DNA of 64,000 bases from Ignavibacteria bacterium (GTDB lineage Bacteria; Bacteroidota; Ignavibacteria; Kapaibacteriales; Kapaibacteriaceae), in contig JABMNI010000063.1 in assembly GCA_013204605.1 (NCBI GenBank), positions 1-64,000 of the forward strand, given 5' to 3'. A model generated the notes under the pieces. That model saw only the letters and a list, made by a program, of their open reading frames with translations, searched no databases and was not told the origin of the DNA. Positions 36,701-45,555 of the stretch are shown in pieces (position 1 is the stretch's first letter; the number at the start of each line of letters is the position of its first letter). A program made the position numbers and the translations under genes.

Positions 36701-37802
36701 TGTAAACCGTAACTGTGAACGGATTAAACGGAACGTTTACAAATCCTGTGGTTTGAGCATTGTCAGTAATGGCGTAAGTAGCACCAGACTGCGTTGTCAT
36801 TGAAGCGCTGTTAGCACCGGTTAAGGCGGATCCAGCTGTAACGGCAGCATTGAGTACAACACCGGCTTCGGCAACATTATATGACACGTTACCAAACGTT
36901 ACCGTGCTCTCGCCAGCCAAAATTGTGCCTACCAACGTTCCGGAAAGTGTTCCCGTTCCCGACACTTTAGAAAGCGTTACGGTGGTCGCCGAGGCAACAT
37001 TTTTCGGCGCGCCAAATGCGTCAGTAGAACGTACCACTACAGTAAACGGAATATTCTGTGAGGGGCTAATAGGAGAAACAGTATACACAAGCAGGTTGGT
37101 TGGCGTTCCAGCAATTGCAGATGAAGACACTGCGATGTCGTCTAAACGAATTCTGGGCCTTGAACCACTTCCAGCGCCGTCTTGGAAGTATAACCAACGA
37201 ACCTGAACTAACGATTGGTTTTCGCAAACCAAGGGAAGTTTTGCAGAAATAGTTTGAGCAGTGGTTACAACAGAGCTGTTGTATTCAGCCTTGCTACCGT
37301 TAGCCGTTATCACGTCTGTCCAATTCGCTACGGATCCAATTCGGTACTGCAAACGCAATACGTATGGACGCGTACCTGCTCCAGTCACCTGCGACGTAAA
37401 CGTAACGCCAATGTCGGCCCTGCCAACCGAATTCAGCGCCAAAATTGCATCACCAACAAACGAACAATTTCCTGATTGCGCTGAGCTGGTTTGAAGGAAG
37501 GACACTCCGCCACTTCCGTCACCGTTAATTCTTGGACCGCTCGTCAATTTGTACGCTAGCAACCAATCTCCATTCGGAGCCTGATCTACTGCTCCCGCGA
37601 ACACTTCAATTCTCTCCAAAAATGTGCGAAAGGCCATGCTTGGTGGAAAGCTGCCGGCAGCCGATGTTGACGGCCAGTCAGTGAAAGAATAATTGCCAGC
37701 CGCTAAACTGTAAGCGGTAGGATTCGTTTGCGCCATTACAGTGATTGTTGCGAAACACAAAACAATCGCTAATAGAGCGCTGCGGTAATTCAGATTAAAC
37801 AT
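33735..37802 (-). CDS. Giant surface protein with Ig-like domains and T9SS sorting domain
   Basis: Secreted protein of 1,355 residues. The signal peptide (ALLAIVLCFATITVMAQ) is followed by a jellyroll-like N-terminal part, two Thr/Ser-rich bacterial Ig-like repeats (NLLVYTVSPISPSQNIPFTV; TGFVNVPFNPFTVTVYRSDN), a central domain (~450-750) and at least five Ig-like domains. Each Ig-like domain has a spaced cysteine pair and a D-x-G-x-Y-x-C or similar core (SGEYWCIV, GNDYYCIV, AGSYWCRV). From VTPNPVNTVS to the end is a clear type-A T9SS sorting domain. Function is unknown; adhesion is the likely role. A terminator follows the gene. Confidence 0.9.
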   Translation of the reverse strand: MFNLNYRSALLAIVLCFATITVMAQTNPTAYSLAAGNYSFTDWPSTSAAGSFPPSMAFRTFLERIEVFAGAVDQAPNGDWLLAYKLTSGPRINGDGSGGVSFLQTSSAQSGNCSFVGDAILALNSVGRADIGVTFTSQVTGAGTRPYVLRLQYRIGSVANWTDVITANGSKAEYNSSVVTTAQTISAKLPLVCENQSLVQVRWLYFQDGAGSGSRPRIRLDDIAVSSSAIAGTPTNLLVYTVSPISPSQNIPFTVVVRSTDAFGAPKNVASATTVTLSKVSGTGTLSGTLVGTILAGESTVTFGNVSYNVAEAGVVLNAAVTAGSALTGANSASMTTQSGATYAITDNAQTTGFVNVPFNPFTVTVYRSDNQIDVNYQTPITITKVSGTGSITGTATVTPFRGVAIFDNVMINTAGTYTLQLTIPGLTSQTLPLTTISAPPGLTTDIVPQYIQARTASGTCNSSVRAFPVPVYARVTFTGLQPNTTYRYNTGAAKDQILTSTGGGVNVHYSANDNTFKFASGKSLDTDGEYSTFSTTGTQTTKSLWVNLVATTNDAFQEGNIAYWRVALADNNGKLLSRYQLAQTSTVIRLGTGTTQATGIADRVSQLTPKNYVLLYDNTAGTGRPLAVAIVQGHGTVVGGAEGFYAVLENVTGAWATLVPNTNLNGVRRIEERNYTTNAIVYSITSADGIWNGVQTNPSDVVSYPSGPGGFSSPIYIETPRVSVSTPTISDSLCATTKNTINFIARGVTNVKIEYSTTSGLSWNLVDIAPAASGKYDWIVPAIEFSPNSFIRVTGVERTDISATSNRFVIVAPLALVNQIKSKNLCIGNTDTLIVFTSGSIRGYDWYKDGVKLLGVSGPVLILENVQYRSSGEYWCIVRGYANCGDLTTNKATIRVGLPTKIVAQTFAAPAVLGETARFYVEAEVPGNEVAYSWFKGQTQLVDNGRIFGASSNHLEIRNVKTSDVGNDYYCIVTGVCGSATSRVMRLFNSGVYAEFITANVSACINANVVVKADVYTNPGGEAIDVRWYRDGIALSDGGKYSGTTTNVLTIQGVNSPDAGQYEVRATMVSDNTQTASAFATVVIATTPAIASQPSSGSVCAGQGSTMGVTAVAQGNVTYQWFHDGVAVSGANAATYTIANTTASRAGSYYVVVSTACGSKNSDTVTLTVKPATVITQQPPKTLDVQIGQPLTINVVGTGSGTLQYQWSKDGTELAGEVAPTFSKITTVVADAGSYWCRVRSECGDVNSDTTTVTIRPVVSVDEDVVAGGATISRVTPNPVNTVSTVTVTLPRMAHVTMKLVNASGVIVLTVADVSSAADVLRFDIDSSNLASGMYMLVTTINGASSVQTLAIVK

Positions 37803-37852
37803 GTGGTTATTAATCTCAGTTCAACAAAATTTAAAATACTTTTCAACCAGCC

Positions 37853-37901
37853 AAAAATAGGCAATCTGCCCCATTCAATATTGGAAAGAACGGGACAGAT
37901 T
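37853..37901 (-). terminator. Probable terminator after the M3 peptidase gene
   Basis: On the minus strand AATCTGTCCC (37901-37892) pairs with GGGGCAGATT (37872-37863), a 10-base stem with one G-T wobble. A ~20-base loop separates the arms, and a TTTTT run lies about six bases further on (37857-37853). It sits 27 bases after the M3 peptidase stop and before the giant surface gene, so it would isolate the two transcripts. Confidence 0.5.
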
Positions 37902-37927
37902 CGATTAAAAAGGCAAAATGTGTATAA

Positions 37928-39637
37928 CTATTTTAGGTATTCAGGGTGTTCTTTTGATAGCCAAGCCGACGCTGATTCCACAATATCCTCGAGAGTTCCT
38001 GGGGTAAAGGGGCTTTTTAGACCGCCTACCTTGACGATATCTAGGAATGCCACAGAGCCCCCTACATCACAAATCTTTAGGTAGCTTTTGAAGGCTTCCG
38101 CGCGATCTTCCTGACTCCAATTCCAGTATTGAAGGGCACAAGTCTGCGCCAAGGCATAGTCGATGTAATAAAACGGTCCCTCATAAACGTGCCTCTGGAA
38201 CTGCCACGCCCGACCTTGCATTGCACCTTCGATACCCTCATTGTTTCGCCAAGGTAGGTACAGTTTTTCCATTTCACGCCACTGCGCTAGACGTTCGGCG
38301 GGAGTTACATTTGGATTTTCGTACACCCAATGTTGGAAATGGTCGATTGCGCAGGCGTATGGCAGAAATATTATGGCACCTTGAAGGTGGTAGAATTTAA
38401 ATTTTTCGGCGTCATCTTCAAAAAACTTATCCATCCACGGCCATGTTAGAAACTCCATTGCCATCGAGTGAATTTCGCACGCCTCGGCAGTCGGCCACTG
38501 GTATTCTGGAACTTTATGCAGTCTGCTACGATACGCTTGAAACGCATGGCCAGCCTCGTGCGTTAGCACTTCAACGTCGTGCGTAGTCTTATTAAAGTTG
38601 GCAAAAATAAATGGTACTCCGTATTCAGGAAACGAAGTGCAATACCCACCCGTGGACTTGTTATTCCGTGAATCCAAATCCATGAGCTGACGGTCTAACA
38701 TTACGTTGAAGAACTCCTTGGTTTCGCCTGAAAGTTCAGTGTACATGGTGGTGGCGGCACTAACAATGAAGTCGTGATCGCCATGTGCAATGGGATTACC
38801 ATCGGCGAATTGCAGCTTTTCATCATAACTATGCAATCCGTCAGTTAGACCCAATCTCTTGGCCTGCGAAGCGCGAAGTCTACTTGCAATTGGAATAATA
38901 TACTCTATCACTTGCTGTCTGAACTTCGCCACGTCTGAGGCATTGTAATCAACCCTACCCATTTCGATATACCGTAAGTCGATATAGTTTTTGAAGCCTA
39001 AGAGTTTTGCTTTTTTATCTCGGAGTTGCACCAGCTCATGATAGATGTTATCGAACTCTGAAGCGTGCAAAAGAAGAAAATCGTACTGCGCCTTTACAGC
39101 TTCTTTTCGAACTTCACGATCCTCACTAATCATCAATTTCCCAATTGAAGACAGATTGTATTCGGTGCCACGAACTTCGATTTTCGCCGAGGCCGTGATC
39201 TCGTTATACTGCATGTTCAAATCAGACTCTTGAATGAGCAGTTCCTTAATCGCTGGCGAGAACGTCATTAACTCGTTTTCAAGCCGGATAAAAAGTAGCT
39301 CACCAAATTCCTTTTTTAAGGCATCCAAATGAGATGAATGTATGATCAGACGTGAGATATCGGTGTTCCACTCCATAATGGTCGGACCGTTCTCATCGTA
39401 AAAATGCTTTTCTTCCTTGTTCTTTTCGTTCGCCACGTCGAGCGAAAAATGCACCTCGGCAAGACTACCCATGGTCATTATGTTGAGGCGTAGTTCATTC
39501 CACGTCTTAATTGCATCTATCTGCTCTTGTGCTGACGATCCATTTTGCAGCACTTCTTCGATAGCTTCAAACCGGGTATGAATCTCGTCCATTTTTGGAC
39601 GTGAATACGGTAGCTGTGAAAATTTTAACTCGGACAT
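37928..39637 (-). CDS. M3 family oligoendopeptidase (PepF-like)
   Basis: Cytosolic zinc metallopeptidase of 569 residues that cuts short peptides. The catalytic HExxH is H360-E-A-G-H in VEVLTHEAGHAFQAY, and the third ligand glutamate is expected in the downstream EIHSMAMEF segment. No signal peptide is present. ATG 39637 is preceded by GGAG about seven bases upstream. It lies 18 bases after the TPR gene on the same strand and is the last gene of the long minus-strand run, followed by a terminator-like hairpin. Confidence 0.9.
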   Translation of the reverse strand: MSELKFSQLPYSRPKMDEIHTRFEAIEEVLQNGSSAQEQIDAIKTWNELRLNIMTMGSLAEVHFSLDVANEKNKEEKHFYDENGPTIMEWNTDISRLIIHSSHLDALKKEFGELLFIRLENELMTFSPAIKELLIQESDLNMQYNEITASAKIEVRGTEYNLSSIGKLMISEDREVRKEAVKAQYDFLLLHASEFDNIYHELVQLRDKKAKLLGFKNYIDLRYIEMGRVDYNASDVAKFRQQVIEYIIPIASRLRASQAKRLGLTDGLHSYDEKLQFADGNPIAHGDHDFIVSAATTMYTELSGETKEFFNVMLDRQLMDLDSRNNKSTGGYCTSFPEYGVPFIFANFNKTTHDVEVLTHEAGHAFQAYRSRLHKVPEYQWPTAEACEIHSMAMEFLTWPWMDKFFEDDAEKFKFYHLQGAIIFLPYACAIDHFQHWVYENPNVTPAERLAQWREMEKLYLPWRNNEGIEGAMQGRAWQFQRHVYEGPFYYIDYALAQTCALQYWNWSQEDRAEAFKSYLKICDVGGSVAFLDIVKVGGLKSPFTPGTLEDIVESASAWLSKEHPEYLK

Positions 39638-39655
39638 TGAGTTTCTCCATTAAAT

Positions 39656-41455
39656 TCAGGCGTCACCGCGCAAAAGGCGGATTCTTTGTCGTGCCTGTGG
39701 TACTATAATTGATTTCGGATATTGAACGAGAAGGGTAGTTAACGCTGCAATTGCATTTAGTTTGTCGTCTTGCAACTCGAAAATGTCAGCGGCAAGCACT
39801 AACGACCTATCTCCATAAATTGTTTCGGGGACCCTAGATATCAAGAATTGTAACGGTTCTTCGCAGAGCTTGTATTCGTGTTGTGCGAATGCTAACTCTG
39901 CATATTTTAAAGCACTTCGATCTCGGAGTTCAGCATCTGTGGCAACCTTCCAAGCCGCCCTAAACTGAGTAACTGACTCAACGTAGCGCCTCCTGAACTC
40001 CAATTCTAAACCACGAATATACGAGGTCACGCCAATCGAGTCGTCTTTCAACATGAGGAGCAGCCAGAGCCTGTCTAACGCGTCGTTGGTGCTGTTACTG
40101 CCCGCATCCTTTACAATTTCAGAATAACTCGCCCTGGCACCGTCTAAATTTCCGGAATACAACACGTAATCGGCCAGCAATAGCATTGCAGCGTCGCGCT
40201 GTTCCTTTATCTGGGGCGAGGCTGAACTCACCACGCTCTGTGCCACCTGACTCGCCAATAAATCTGTGCCTTCGGCAAACAATAGCTTACTTAAATGTAT
40301 CCCAGCATCGGCGCCATAGGATGTGCCCTTCCATTGATTGAGAACTCGACCATACAGCCGTTTCGATTCTTCTACATTGCCAAGTACGTCTTCGTAGATG
40401 GTTGCCATGTTGAACATCGCTTCGCCACTCAATGGGTGTTGCGGATGCTTTTCAACTATCAATTGGTACTTATCAATTATTTGTTTGGCGGCTTCTTTTG
40501 TGAGTTCCTTCGACACTCTAAATTTTTGCTCCAAGGTTTTTGCAAAACCGTAGGCGGCGGAGAGAGCCAAGCTTTTGTCATAACCATTGCCGTTTAACAA
40601 CATGGAATACGCGGCAGACGCTACATCGTATTGCCCATCCCGACGCGCTCCGTCGGCAAAAGCTAACAGTTCATGTCCTTGGGTTTTGTAATACTCTTCC
40701 ATGGCAACGGTAATTTCAAGCGCTTGTTGCCAACGTTTTGCTTCCCTAAGCACCCACTGTTGTAGGCGCATAACATTGGGTATGTTGTTCGATGCGGAAC
40801 GCACAAGATTGAGAACTGCTTCAGTGCTGGTTGAATCCGACATCAGTGCCGAAAGTCTACCACGAGCTCTGTTGATGTCGCCGTTTACCGAATACATCAG
40901 CAACACTTCCTCCGTTGCTTTAGTAACATTGTGCACGGCGGTATAACACGATACCAATTCATCGGCATACTCGGCCGGATCTTCCGAAATCTCGCGCGCA
41001 CGCACGAACTCCGTAATTGCTCGGTCGAACAATCGCAACGCCGAATAGGTATTTCCTAACAAGGCGGGTAGCTCCTGAGAATTTGGATCCTTTGCCGTTA
41101 CGGTTCGCCAAATTTCTTCTGCAGACTGGGGGTTGGAGGTCTTCCAATACAACTGACCCAACAACACACCCAACTCAGGCTTCTTTGTTAACTCATATTG
41201 CTTTTTAACAACTGGTACCAAGGCCTCAAACTGCTGCAAGGCCGTCAGTGTGCGCACCACTCCTAAAAACGCCTCAGAGTTTGAATTGTCTTCGGCGTAA
41301 ACTTCCTGGAACAGCCTGGATGCCTGCCTGACGTCGGACCCTTGTTCAAATGCGCGCGCCATCTTCAGTCTGTCATGTGCCGACCCCTGACCGTACAGTC
41401 CAACCGCAGAACAGGCAATCACAACCACTAACAAAAACGAAAAGTATTTGTTCAT
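39656..41455 (-). CDS. Exported tetratricopeptide-repeat protein
   Basis: Protein of about 599 residues with a signal peptide (YFSFLLVVVIACSAVGLYGQ) and many helical TPR-like repeats over its length (ARAFEQGSDVRQASRLFQEV, LLGQLYWKTSNPQSAEEIW, LLGNTYSALRLFDRAITEF, GEAMFNMATIYEDVLGNVEE). There is no catalytic domain, so a scaffold or assembly role in the envelope is inferred. ATG 41455 overlaps the M24 peptidase stop (ATGA), which fixes the start over the GTG nine bases upstream. It is followed by the M3 peptidase. Confidence 0.82.
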   Translation of the reverse strand: MNKYFSFLLVVVIACSAVGLYGQGSAHDRLKMARAFEQGSDVRQASRLFQEVYAEDNSNSEAFLGVVRTLTALQQFEALVPVVKKQYELTKKPELGVLLGQLYWKTSNPQSAEEIWRTVTAKDPNSQELPALLGNTYSALRLFDRAITEFVRAREISEDPAEYADELVSCYTAVHNVTKATEEVLLMYSVNGDINRARGRLSALMSDSTSTEAVLNLVRSASNNIPNVMRLQQWVLREAKRWQQALEITVAMEEYYKTQGHELLAFADGARRDGQYDVASAAYSMLLNGNGYDKSLALSAAYGFAKTLEQKFRVSKELTKEAAKQIIDKYQLIVEKHPQHPLSGEAMFNMATIYEDVLGNVEESKRLYGRVLNQWKGTSYGADAGIHLSKLLFAEGTDLLASQVAQSVVSSASPQIKEQRDAAMLLLADYVLYSGNLDGARASYSEIVKDAGSNSTNDALDRLWLLLMLKDDSIGVTSYIRGLELEFRRRYVESVTQFRAAWKVATDAELRDRSALKYAELAFAQHEYKLCEEPLQFLISRVPETIYGDRSLVLAADIFELQDDKLNAIAALTTLLVQYPKSIIVPQARQRIRLLRGDA

Positions 41456-42660
41456 TGCTTCCACTCATCTGCCAGCAATGGCATAACTGTTTCCTGCATA
41501 GGCGCAGTAGGTACGCATACTGTGCCATCGTTTTTTATCACAACATCAATCTCAGTGCGCATTCCAATTCCACCAGTAATGTACAGTCCCGGTTCAATCG
41601 AGAACGAAGTGCCCGGCAAAATTCTACGAGTATCATGAGTTTCAAAGTTGTCCATATTAACGCCGGGTCCATGCAATTCAGTTGTAATGTTATGGCCCGT
41701 TCGATGAATAAAATCTGCCCCGCGTCCAGCACTTACAATCTTCGCGCGGCAAGCATCATCAACCTCAAATCCAAACACAGGTTCGCCTGCCAGAAATCTT
41801 TGCTTCACTAAATTCAACCCTGCATTTCTTCCGCTTGCCATTACATGGAACGCCTCTGCCACATCACTCGGAACTTCCGCACCGGTATAACCCATCCACG
41901 TTATATCTGCATACACCGCATCGGCAGCATCGCCCTCTCTCGCCCACGCATCTATCAGCAACACCATGTCCTTCTCGATTCTCGATGTCTCATCCTTCGA
42001 AGGTGCATAGTGTGGGCTTGCCGCATTAGGCCCAATAGCCACAATCGGCGATGACTCCGTAATCAATCCTAACGCATCAAATTCAGAAAGTATGTGTTGC
42101 TGCACATCATACTCAGTTACCAACGTATCAGCAAGCAGTGCCGTTCGTACAAACTCAAAAGCATCTATCACTACGCCGCGAAGTTGTTTCGCCGTTAGTT
42201 CATTACGTTCAATTTGCGAGTCAGTCAACACCGCCGTAAACGACTGCGAAAGATCGGCCGAACTCTCCACCGTCAAACCAATCGATCGAATAAATTCAAT
42301 CGTCCCGGCGTCCACCTTCGACGCAACAGGAATCTGATTCATCGGTGAATACTCCATTGCCACTCTGGTAAAGCCCCTTAACCCATTAGTCAGCTGCTGC
42401 TCGTATTCCGCTGCAGTTGCATATATCCGTTCTTCAATTTCCACGTGCGATAGGGGAATGCGCTCCATTTGGTGAACTATTTTGAAGGGGGCTGAGTGGG
42501 CCGGTATAACCACCACCCAACGGCGTGTGCAATGCGCATTGGGCTTTAGGTTCAACATCTTCCATGCAAGAGAATTGGTGCCACGAAAATCGTACATCAC
42601 CCAAGCATCCACGCCAGATGATTTGACGAGTTGTTGCATTGATAAAAGTGTTTCGTTCAT
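41452..42660 (-). CDS. M24 family metallopeptidase (Xaa-Pro aminopeptidase-like)
   Basis: Protein of 402 residues with a pita-bread fold. An N-terminal creatinase-like domain (1-~160) precedes the catalytic domain. The expected metal ligands are visible: Asp in LLIDAWAREGDAADAVYADITW, His in HRTGHNI, and Glu residues in SIEPGLY and MRTEIDVVI. The spacing AREGDA...YADIT is looser than the classical D-x10-D of prolidases, so specificity toward Xaa-Pro is an inference from the family. It overlaps the MeaB gene by ATGA and the TPR gene by ATGA. Confidence 0.88.
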   Translation of the reverse strand: MNETLLSMQQLVKSSGVDAWVMYDFRGTNSLAWKMLNLKPNAHCTRRWVVVIPAHSAPFKIVHQMERIPLSHVEIEERIYATAAEYEQQLTNGLRGFTRVAMEYSPMNQIPVASKVDAGTIEFIRSIGLTVESSADLSQSFTAVLTDSQIERNELTAKQLRGVVIDAFEFVRTALLADTLVTEYDVQQHILSEFDALGLITESSPIVAIGPNAASPHYAPSKDETSRIEKDMVLLIDAWAREGDAADAVYADITWMGYTGAEVPSDVAEAFHVMASGRNAGLNLVKQRFLAGEPVFGFEVDDACRAKIVSAGRGADFIHRTGHNITTELHGPGVNMDNFETHDTRRILPGTSFSIEPGLYITGGIGMRTEIDVVIKNDGTVCVPTAPMQETVMPLLADEWKQ

Positions 42661-43673
42661 TGTTTAATTGTTGAAAGCCACTTTGAAAATTTGTGCACGG
42701 CAACGGAGGGATCAATTTTTTCAGTTTTCATAGACAGGAGCATTTCACTTATCATTGATGAGACGTCTGCATTCTTCATGGCGTTTTGAACTATCTGTGT
42801 TGATACTTCACGATTGAACCAAATCACATTTTGAGAATCTCTATTCGTTGCTATTTGTTTGTAATTCTCATCGGAAAAAAAATCGGCAACGTGTGAAGTC
42901 AGTTCGTCAATTCCCGTTTTGCTCAAAGCGCTAGTTGAAACTGCGCGTTGGGTCCAAAATAATTTGTCGCTCATAAACAACCGCGCGGCCGATTTACACT
43001 GCGCGAGCGCCACGTTGGCTGCTATAGGATCGAGGTCAGATTTTGTAACAACAAAAACATCGGCTACTTCCATTATTCCGCGTTTAATGCCTTGCACATC
43101 ATCGCCGGAGTTTGGTAGCAACAACAACAAAAACATATCTACCACTTCCGAAACCTCGGTTTCACCCTGGCCCACTCCCACCGTCTCTACAATAATTACA
43201 TCGAAGCCAGCGGCCTCGCACACTCGAATAGCGTTGTGCGTAGAAGCTGCCGTACCACCGTGATGAAGTTTCGAAGCAGTTGGACGAACGAAGGCGTTGG
43301 GATGCAGTGACATGACGGGCATACGCACCTTATCGCCGAGTATGCTTCCGCCGGATTTCTTACTGGAGGGATCGACTGCAAGAACGGCAACGCTTTTGCC
43401 TGAAGCAAGGAGCGACATACCCAGCTCTTCAATAAGAGTACTTTTTCCTACGCCGGGTGCACCCGTTACACCAATTCGCCATGTTGGTTTAGTTGTAGGG
43501 GGCAGGGCAGCCATTAGTTCGGCAACTTCGTCTCCGTGCGTATCCATATTCTGCTCAACCATCGTGAGCGCCTTTGCCAAAGCTCTGCGGTCCAAGCCTT
43601 CCGGTCGGCCACTACCTAATACTTCACCAACAAGTTGATTTACGATGTTATCAGAATTGGATTCAGATGCCAC
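42657..43673 (-). CDS. meaB: MeaB/ArgK-type G3E GTPase
   Basis: GTPase chaperone of 338 residues that normally loads and protects the cobalamin cofactor of methylmalonyl-CoA mutase or a related acyl-CoA mutase. The P-loop is GVTGAPGVGKST, the switch region is AVDPSSKKSGGSILGDKVRM, VETVGVGQGETEV is the G3 segment and VTKSDLD the guanine-specific motif. No mutase gene is in the window. GTG 43673 starts 2 bases after the glmS stop, and the end overlaps the M24 peptidase. Confidence 0.92.
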   Translation of the reverse strand: MASESNSDNIVNQLVGEVLGSGRPEGLDRRALAKALTMVEQNMDTHGDEVAELMAALPPTTKPTWRIGVTGAPGVGKSTLIEELGMSLLASGKSVAVLAVDPSSKKSGGSILGDKVRMPVMSLHPNAFVRPTASKLHHGGTAASTHNAIRVCEAAGFDVIIVETVGVGQGETEVSEVVDMFLLLLLPNSGDDVQGIKRGIMEVADVFVVTKSDLDPIAANVALAQCKSAARLFMSDKLFWTQRAVSTSALSKTGIDELTSHVADFFSDENYKQIATNRDSQNVIWFNREVSTQIVQNAMKNADVSSMISEMLLSMKTEKIDPSVAVHKFSKWLSTIKQ

Positions 43674-43675
43674 AA

Positions 43676-45508
43676 TTACTCCACTGTGACACTTTTAGCC
43701 AGATTTCTGGGCATGTCTACATTACAGTCGCGGAACACGGCTATGTGGTACGCTAGCAGCTGCAAAGGGATAGAAGCTAGAATTGGGATCAACATTGGAA
43801 GCGTATCAGGTATCTTAATAACGTGGTTAGCCACTGTATCGATGAAATCGTCCGATTCGCTTGCAATAGCAATTACCTTACCCTGCCTTGCCCGAACTTC
43901 CTCGATATTCGAAACTACTTTCTCGTAAATCTCATCCTTGGGCGCTATAAATACCACCGGCATGTTCTCGTTTATCAAGGCTATTGGACCGTGTTTCATC
44001 TCGGCAGCTGGGTAGCCTTCGGCGTGTATGTAGGAGATTTCTTTGAGCTTCAAAGCCCCCTCTAATGCAACGGGAAAGTTGTACCCTCGGCCCAAATACA
44101 GAAAATTGGAAGCATCCGCATACTGACGCGCGATCTCTTTTACTTCGTCTGATTTGGCTAGGATTCTCTCGATCATTTCCGGAATAGCTTCGAGTGCCGT
44201 GGCGATCTCGCGTCCGGTTTCGGCCGACATTCCACGCGTTCGCGCCATGTACAGCGAGAACTGTGTGAGTACGCACAGTTGAGAGGTGAAAGCCTTCGTT
44301 GAAGCTACTCCAATTTCAGGTCCTGCGTGCAGGTACACGCCGGCGTCGGTTTCGCGTGCTATGCTGGAGCCAACAACGTTAACCATTCCAATCACGGTGG
44401 CACCATTAGCCTTGGCCAACCTGATGGCCGAAAGCGTATCGGCCGTTTCGCCACTTTGAGAAATTGCAATTACAACATCCGACGAATCAATAATTGGATT
44501 TCGGTATCTGAACTCGCTGGCGTACTCAACCTCTACAGGAATTCGCGCCATGTTTTCCAACAGATACTCTCCAATCAATGCGGCATGCCAACTAGTTCCA
44601 CACGCGGTAATGATAATTCGTTTTGCGTTCAATAATCTATCAGTTACCGTGCTCAAACCTCCCAGACGAACATTGCCTTCATCTACTAAGAGTCTACCTC
44701 TGAAGCCATCATGAAAAGTGGTAGGCTGCTCAAAAATCTCTTTCAGCATGAAGTGGGGGAAGCCCCCTTTTTCAATTTGTTCTAGCTCGATAGAAATTTC
44801 TTCGATAACGGGATCGGTTTCGATATCAAGAATTGTCTTGGTTGTAAAGCCATTTCGGGTGACAATGGCCATTTCGTTTTCATGGAGGTAAACAACCTGA
44901 CGGGTGTGCGAGACTATGGCAGCGGCATCGGAAGCCACTACGTATTCATCATTACCTACGCCCAGAATGAGTGGACTGCCCCTGCGGGCGGCAATCAACA
45001 TGTCGGGGTGTTCAGCACACATAACCACTATCCCAAACGTTCCCTCAACTTCGCAAAGGGCGGTTCGAACAGCCTGCTCAAAATTTCCAAATGTTTTATA
45101 CAGCATGCCAATGAACACCGCCAACACTTCACTATCCGTATCTGACTTGAATGCGTATCCTTGAGCCGTTAGTTTCTTTTTGATGGTTACATAGTTCTCA
45201 ATTATTCCGTTGTGAACTAAGACTATGTTATCGGACGAATCTGCATGAGGATGCGCGTTAACATCATTGGGTACGCCGTGAGTAGCCCACCGTGTATGAC
45301 CTATTCCTATGGTTCCTTCAGTTTTCGATACAGTGGTGGCGCGTTCGAGGTCGGCAACCTTGCCAGCTTTTTTGGCCATGGTTAGCGCACCGCCGTCTAT
45401 GGTGCTTACGCCGGCAGAATCATAGCCACGATACTCGAGTCTTTTTAGACCCGCAAGTATAATTGGCGCTGCCCGCTTATTTCCTATATATCCTACAATG
45501 CCACACAT
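43676..45508 (-). CDS. glmS: Glutamine-fructose-6-phosphate aminotransferase (isomerizing)
   Basis: First enzyme of UDP-N-acetylglucosamine synthesis, 610 residues. The N-terminal glutaminase begins with the catalytic cysteine (MCGIVGYIG) and has GHTRWATHG. Two SIS sugar-isomerase domains follow (ACGTSWHAALIG, ISQSGETADTL, LGRGYNFPVALEGALKLKE), and the C-terminus ends in the conserved LAKSVTVE. Only 47 bases separate it from LptD upstream, too few to hold a glmS ribozyme. It leads the meaB, M24, TPR and M3 run. Supplying cell-wall and lipid A precursors fits its neighbour LptD. Confidence 0.97.
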   Translation of the reverse strand: MCGIVGYIGNKRAAPIILAGLKRLEYRGYDSAGVSTIDGGALTMAKKAGKVADLERATTVSKTEGTIGIGHTRWATHGVPNDVNAHPHADSSDNIVLVHNGIIENYVTIKKKLTAQGYAFKSDTDSEVLAVFIGMLYKTFGNFEQAVRTALCEVEGTFGIVVMCAEHPDMLIAARRGSPLILGVGNDEYVVASDAAAIVSHTRQVVYLHENEMAIVTRNGFTTKTILDIETDPVIEEISIELEQIEKGGFPHFMLKEIFEQPTTFHDGFRGRLLVDEGNVRLGGLSTVTDRLLNAKRIIITACGTSWHAALIGEYLLENMARIPVEVEYASEFRYRNPIIDSSDVVIAISQSGETADTLSAIRLAKANGATVIGMVNVVGSSIARETDAGVYLHAGPEIGVASTKAFTSQLCVLTQFSLYMARTRGMSAETGREIATALEAIPEMIERILAKSDEVKEIARQYADASNFLYLGRGYNFPVALEGALKLKEISYIHAEGYPAAEMKHGPIALINENMPVVFIAPKDEIYEKVVSNIEEVRARQGKVIAIASESDDFIDTVANHVIKIPDTLPMLIPILASIPLQLLAYHIAVFRDCNVDMPRNLAKSVTVE

Positions 45509-45555
45509 GTTGCTTACCCTTAAATATCATGCAAACTTAACCTTTAGCGCCTGGA

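Noticed and set aside
29758-37802. Many short open frames on the plus strand opposite the giant surface genes
   Set aside because: They are antisense shadows of Thr/Val/Ser-rich coding sequence, without domain-like content or ribosome sites.
45509-45555. glmS ribozyme upstream of glmS
   Set aside because: Only 47 bases separate glmS from the lptD stop, far too short for the ribozyme, and no matching fold is seen.
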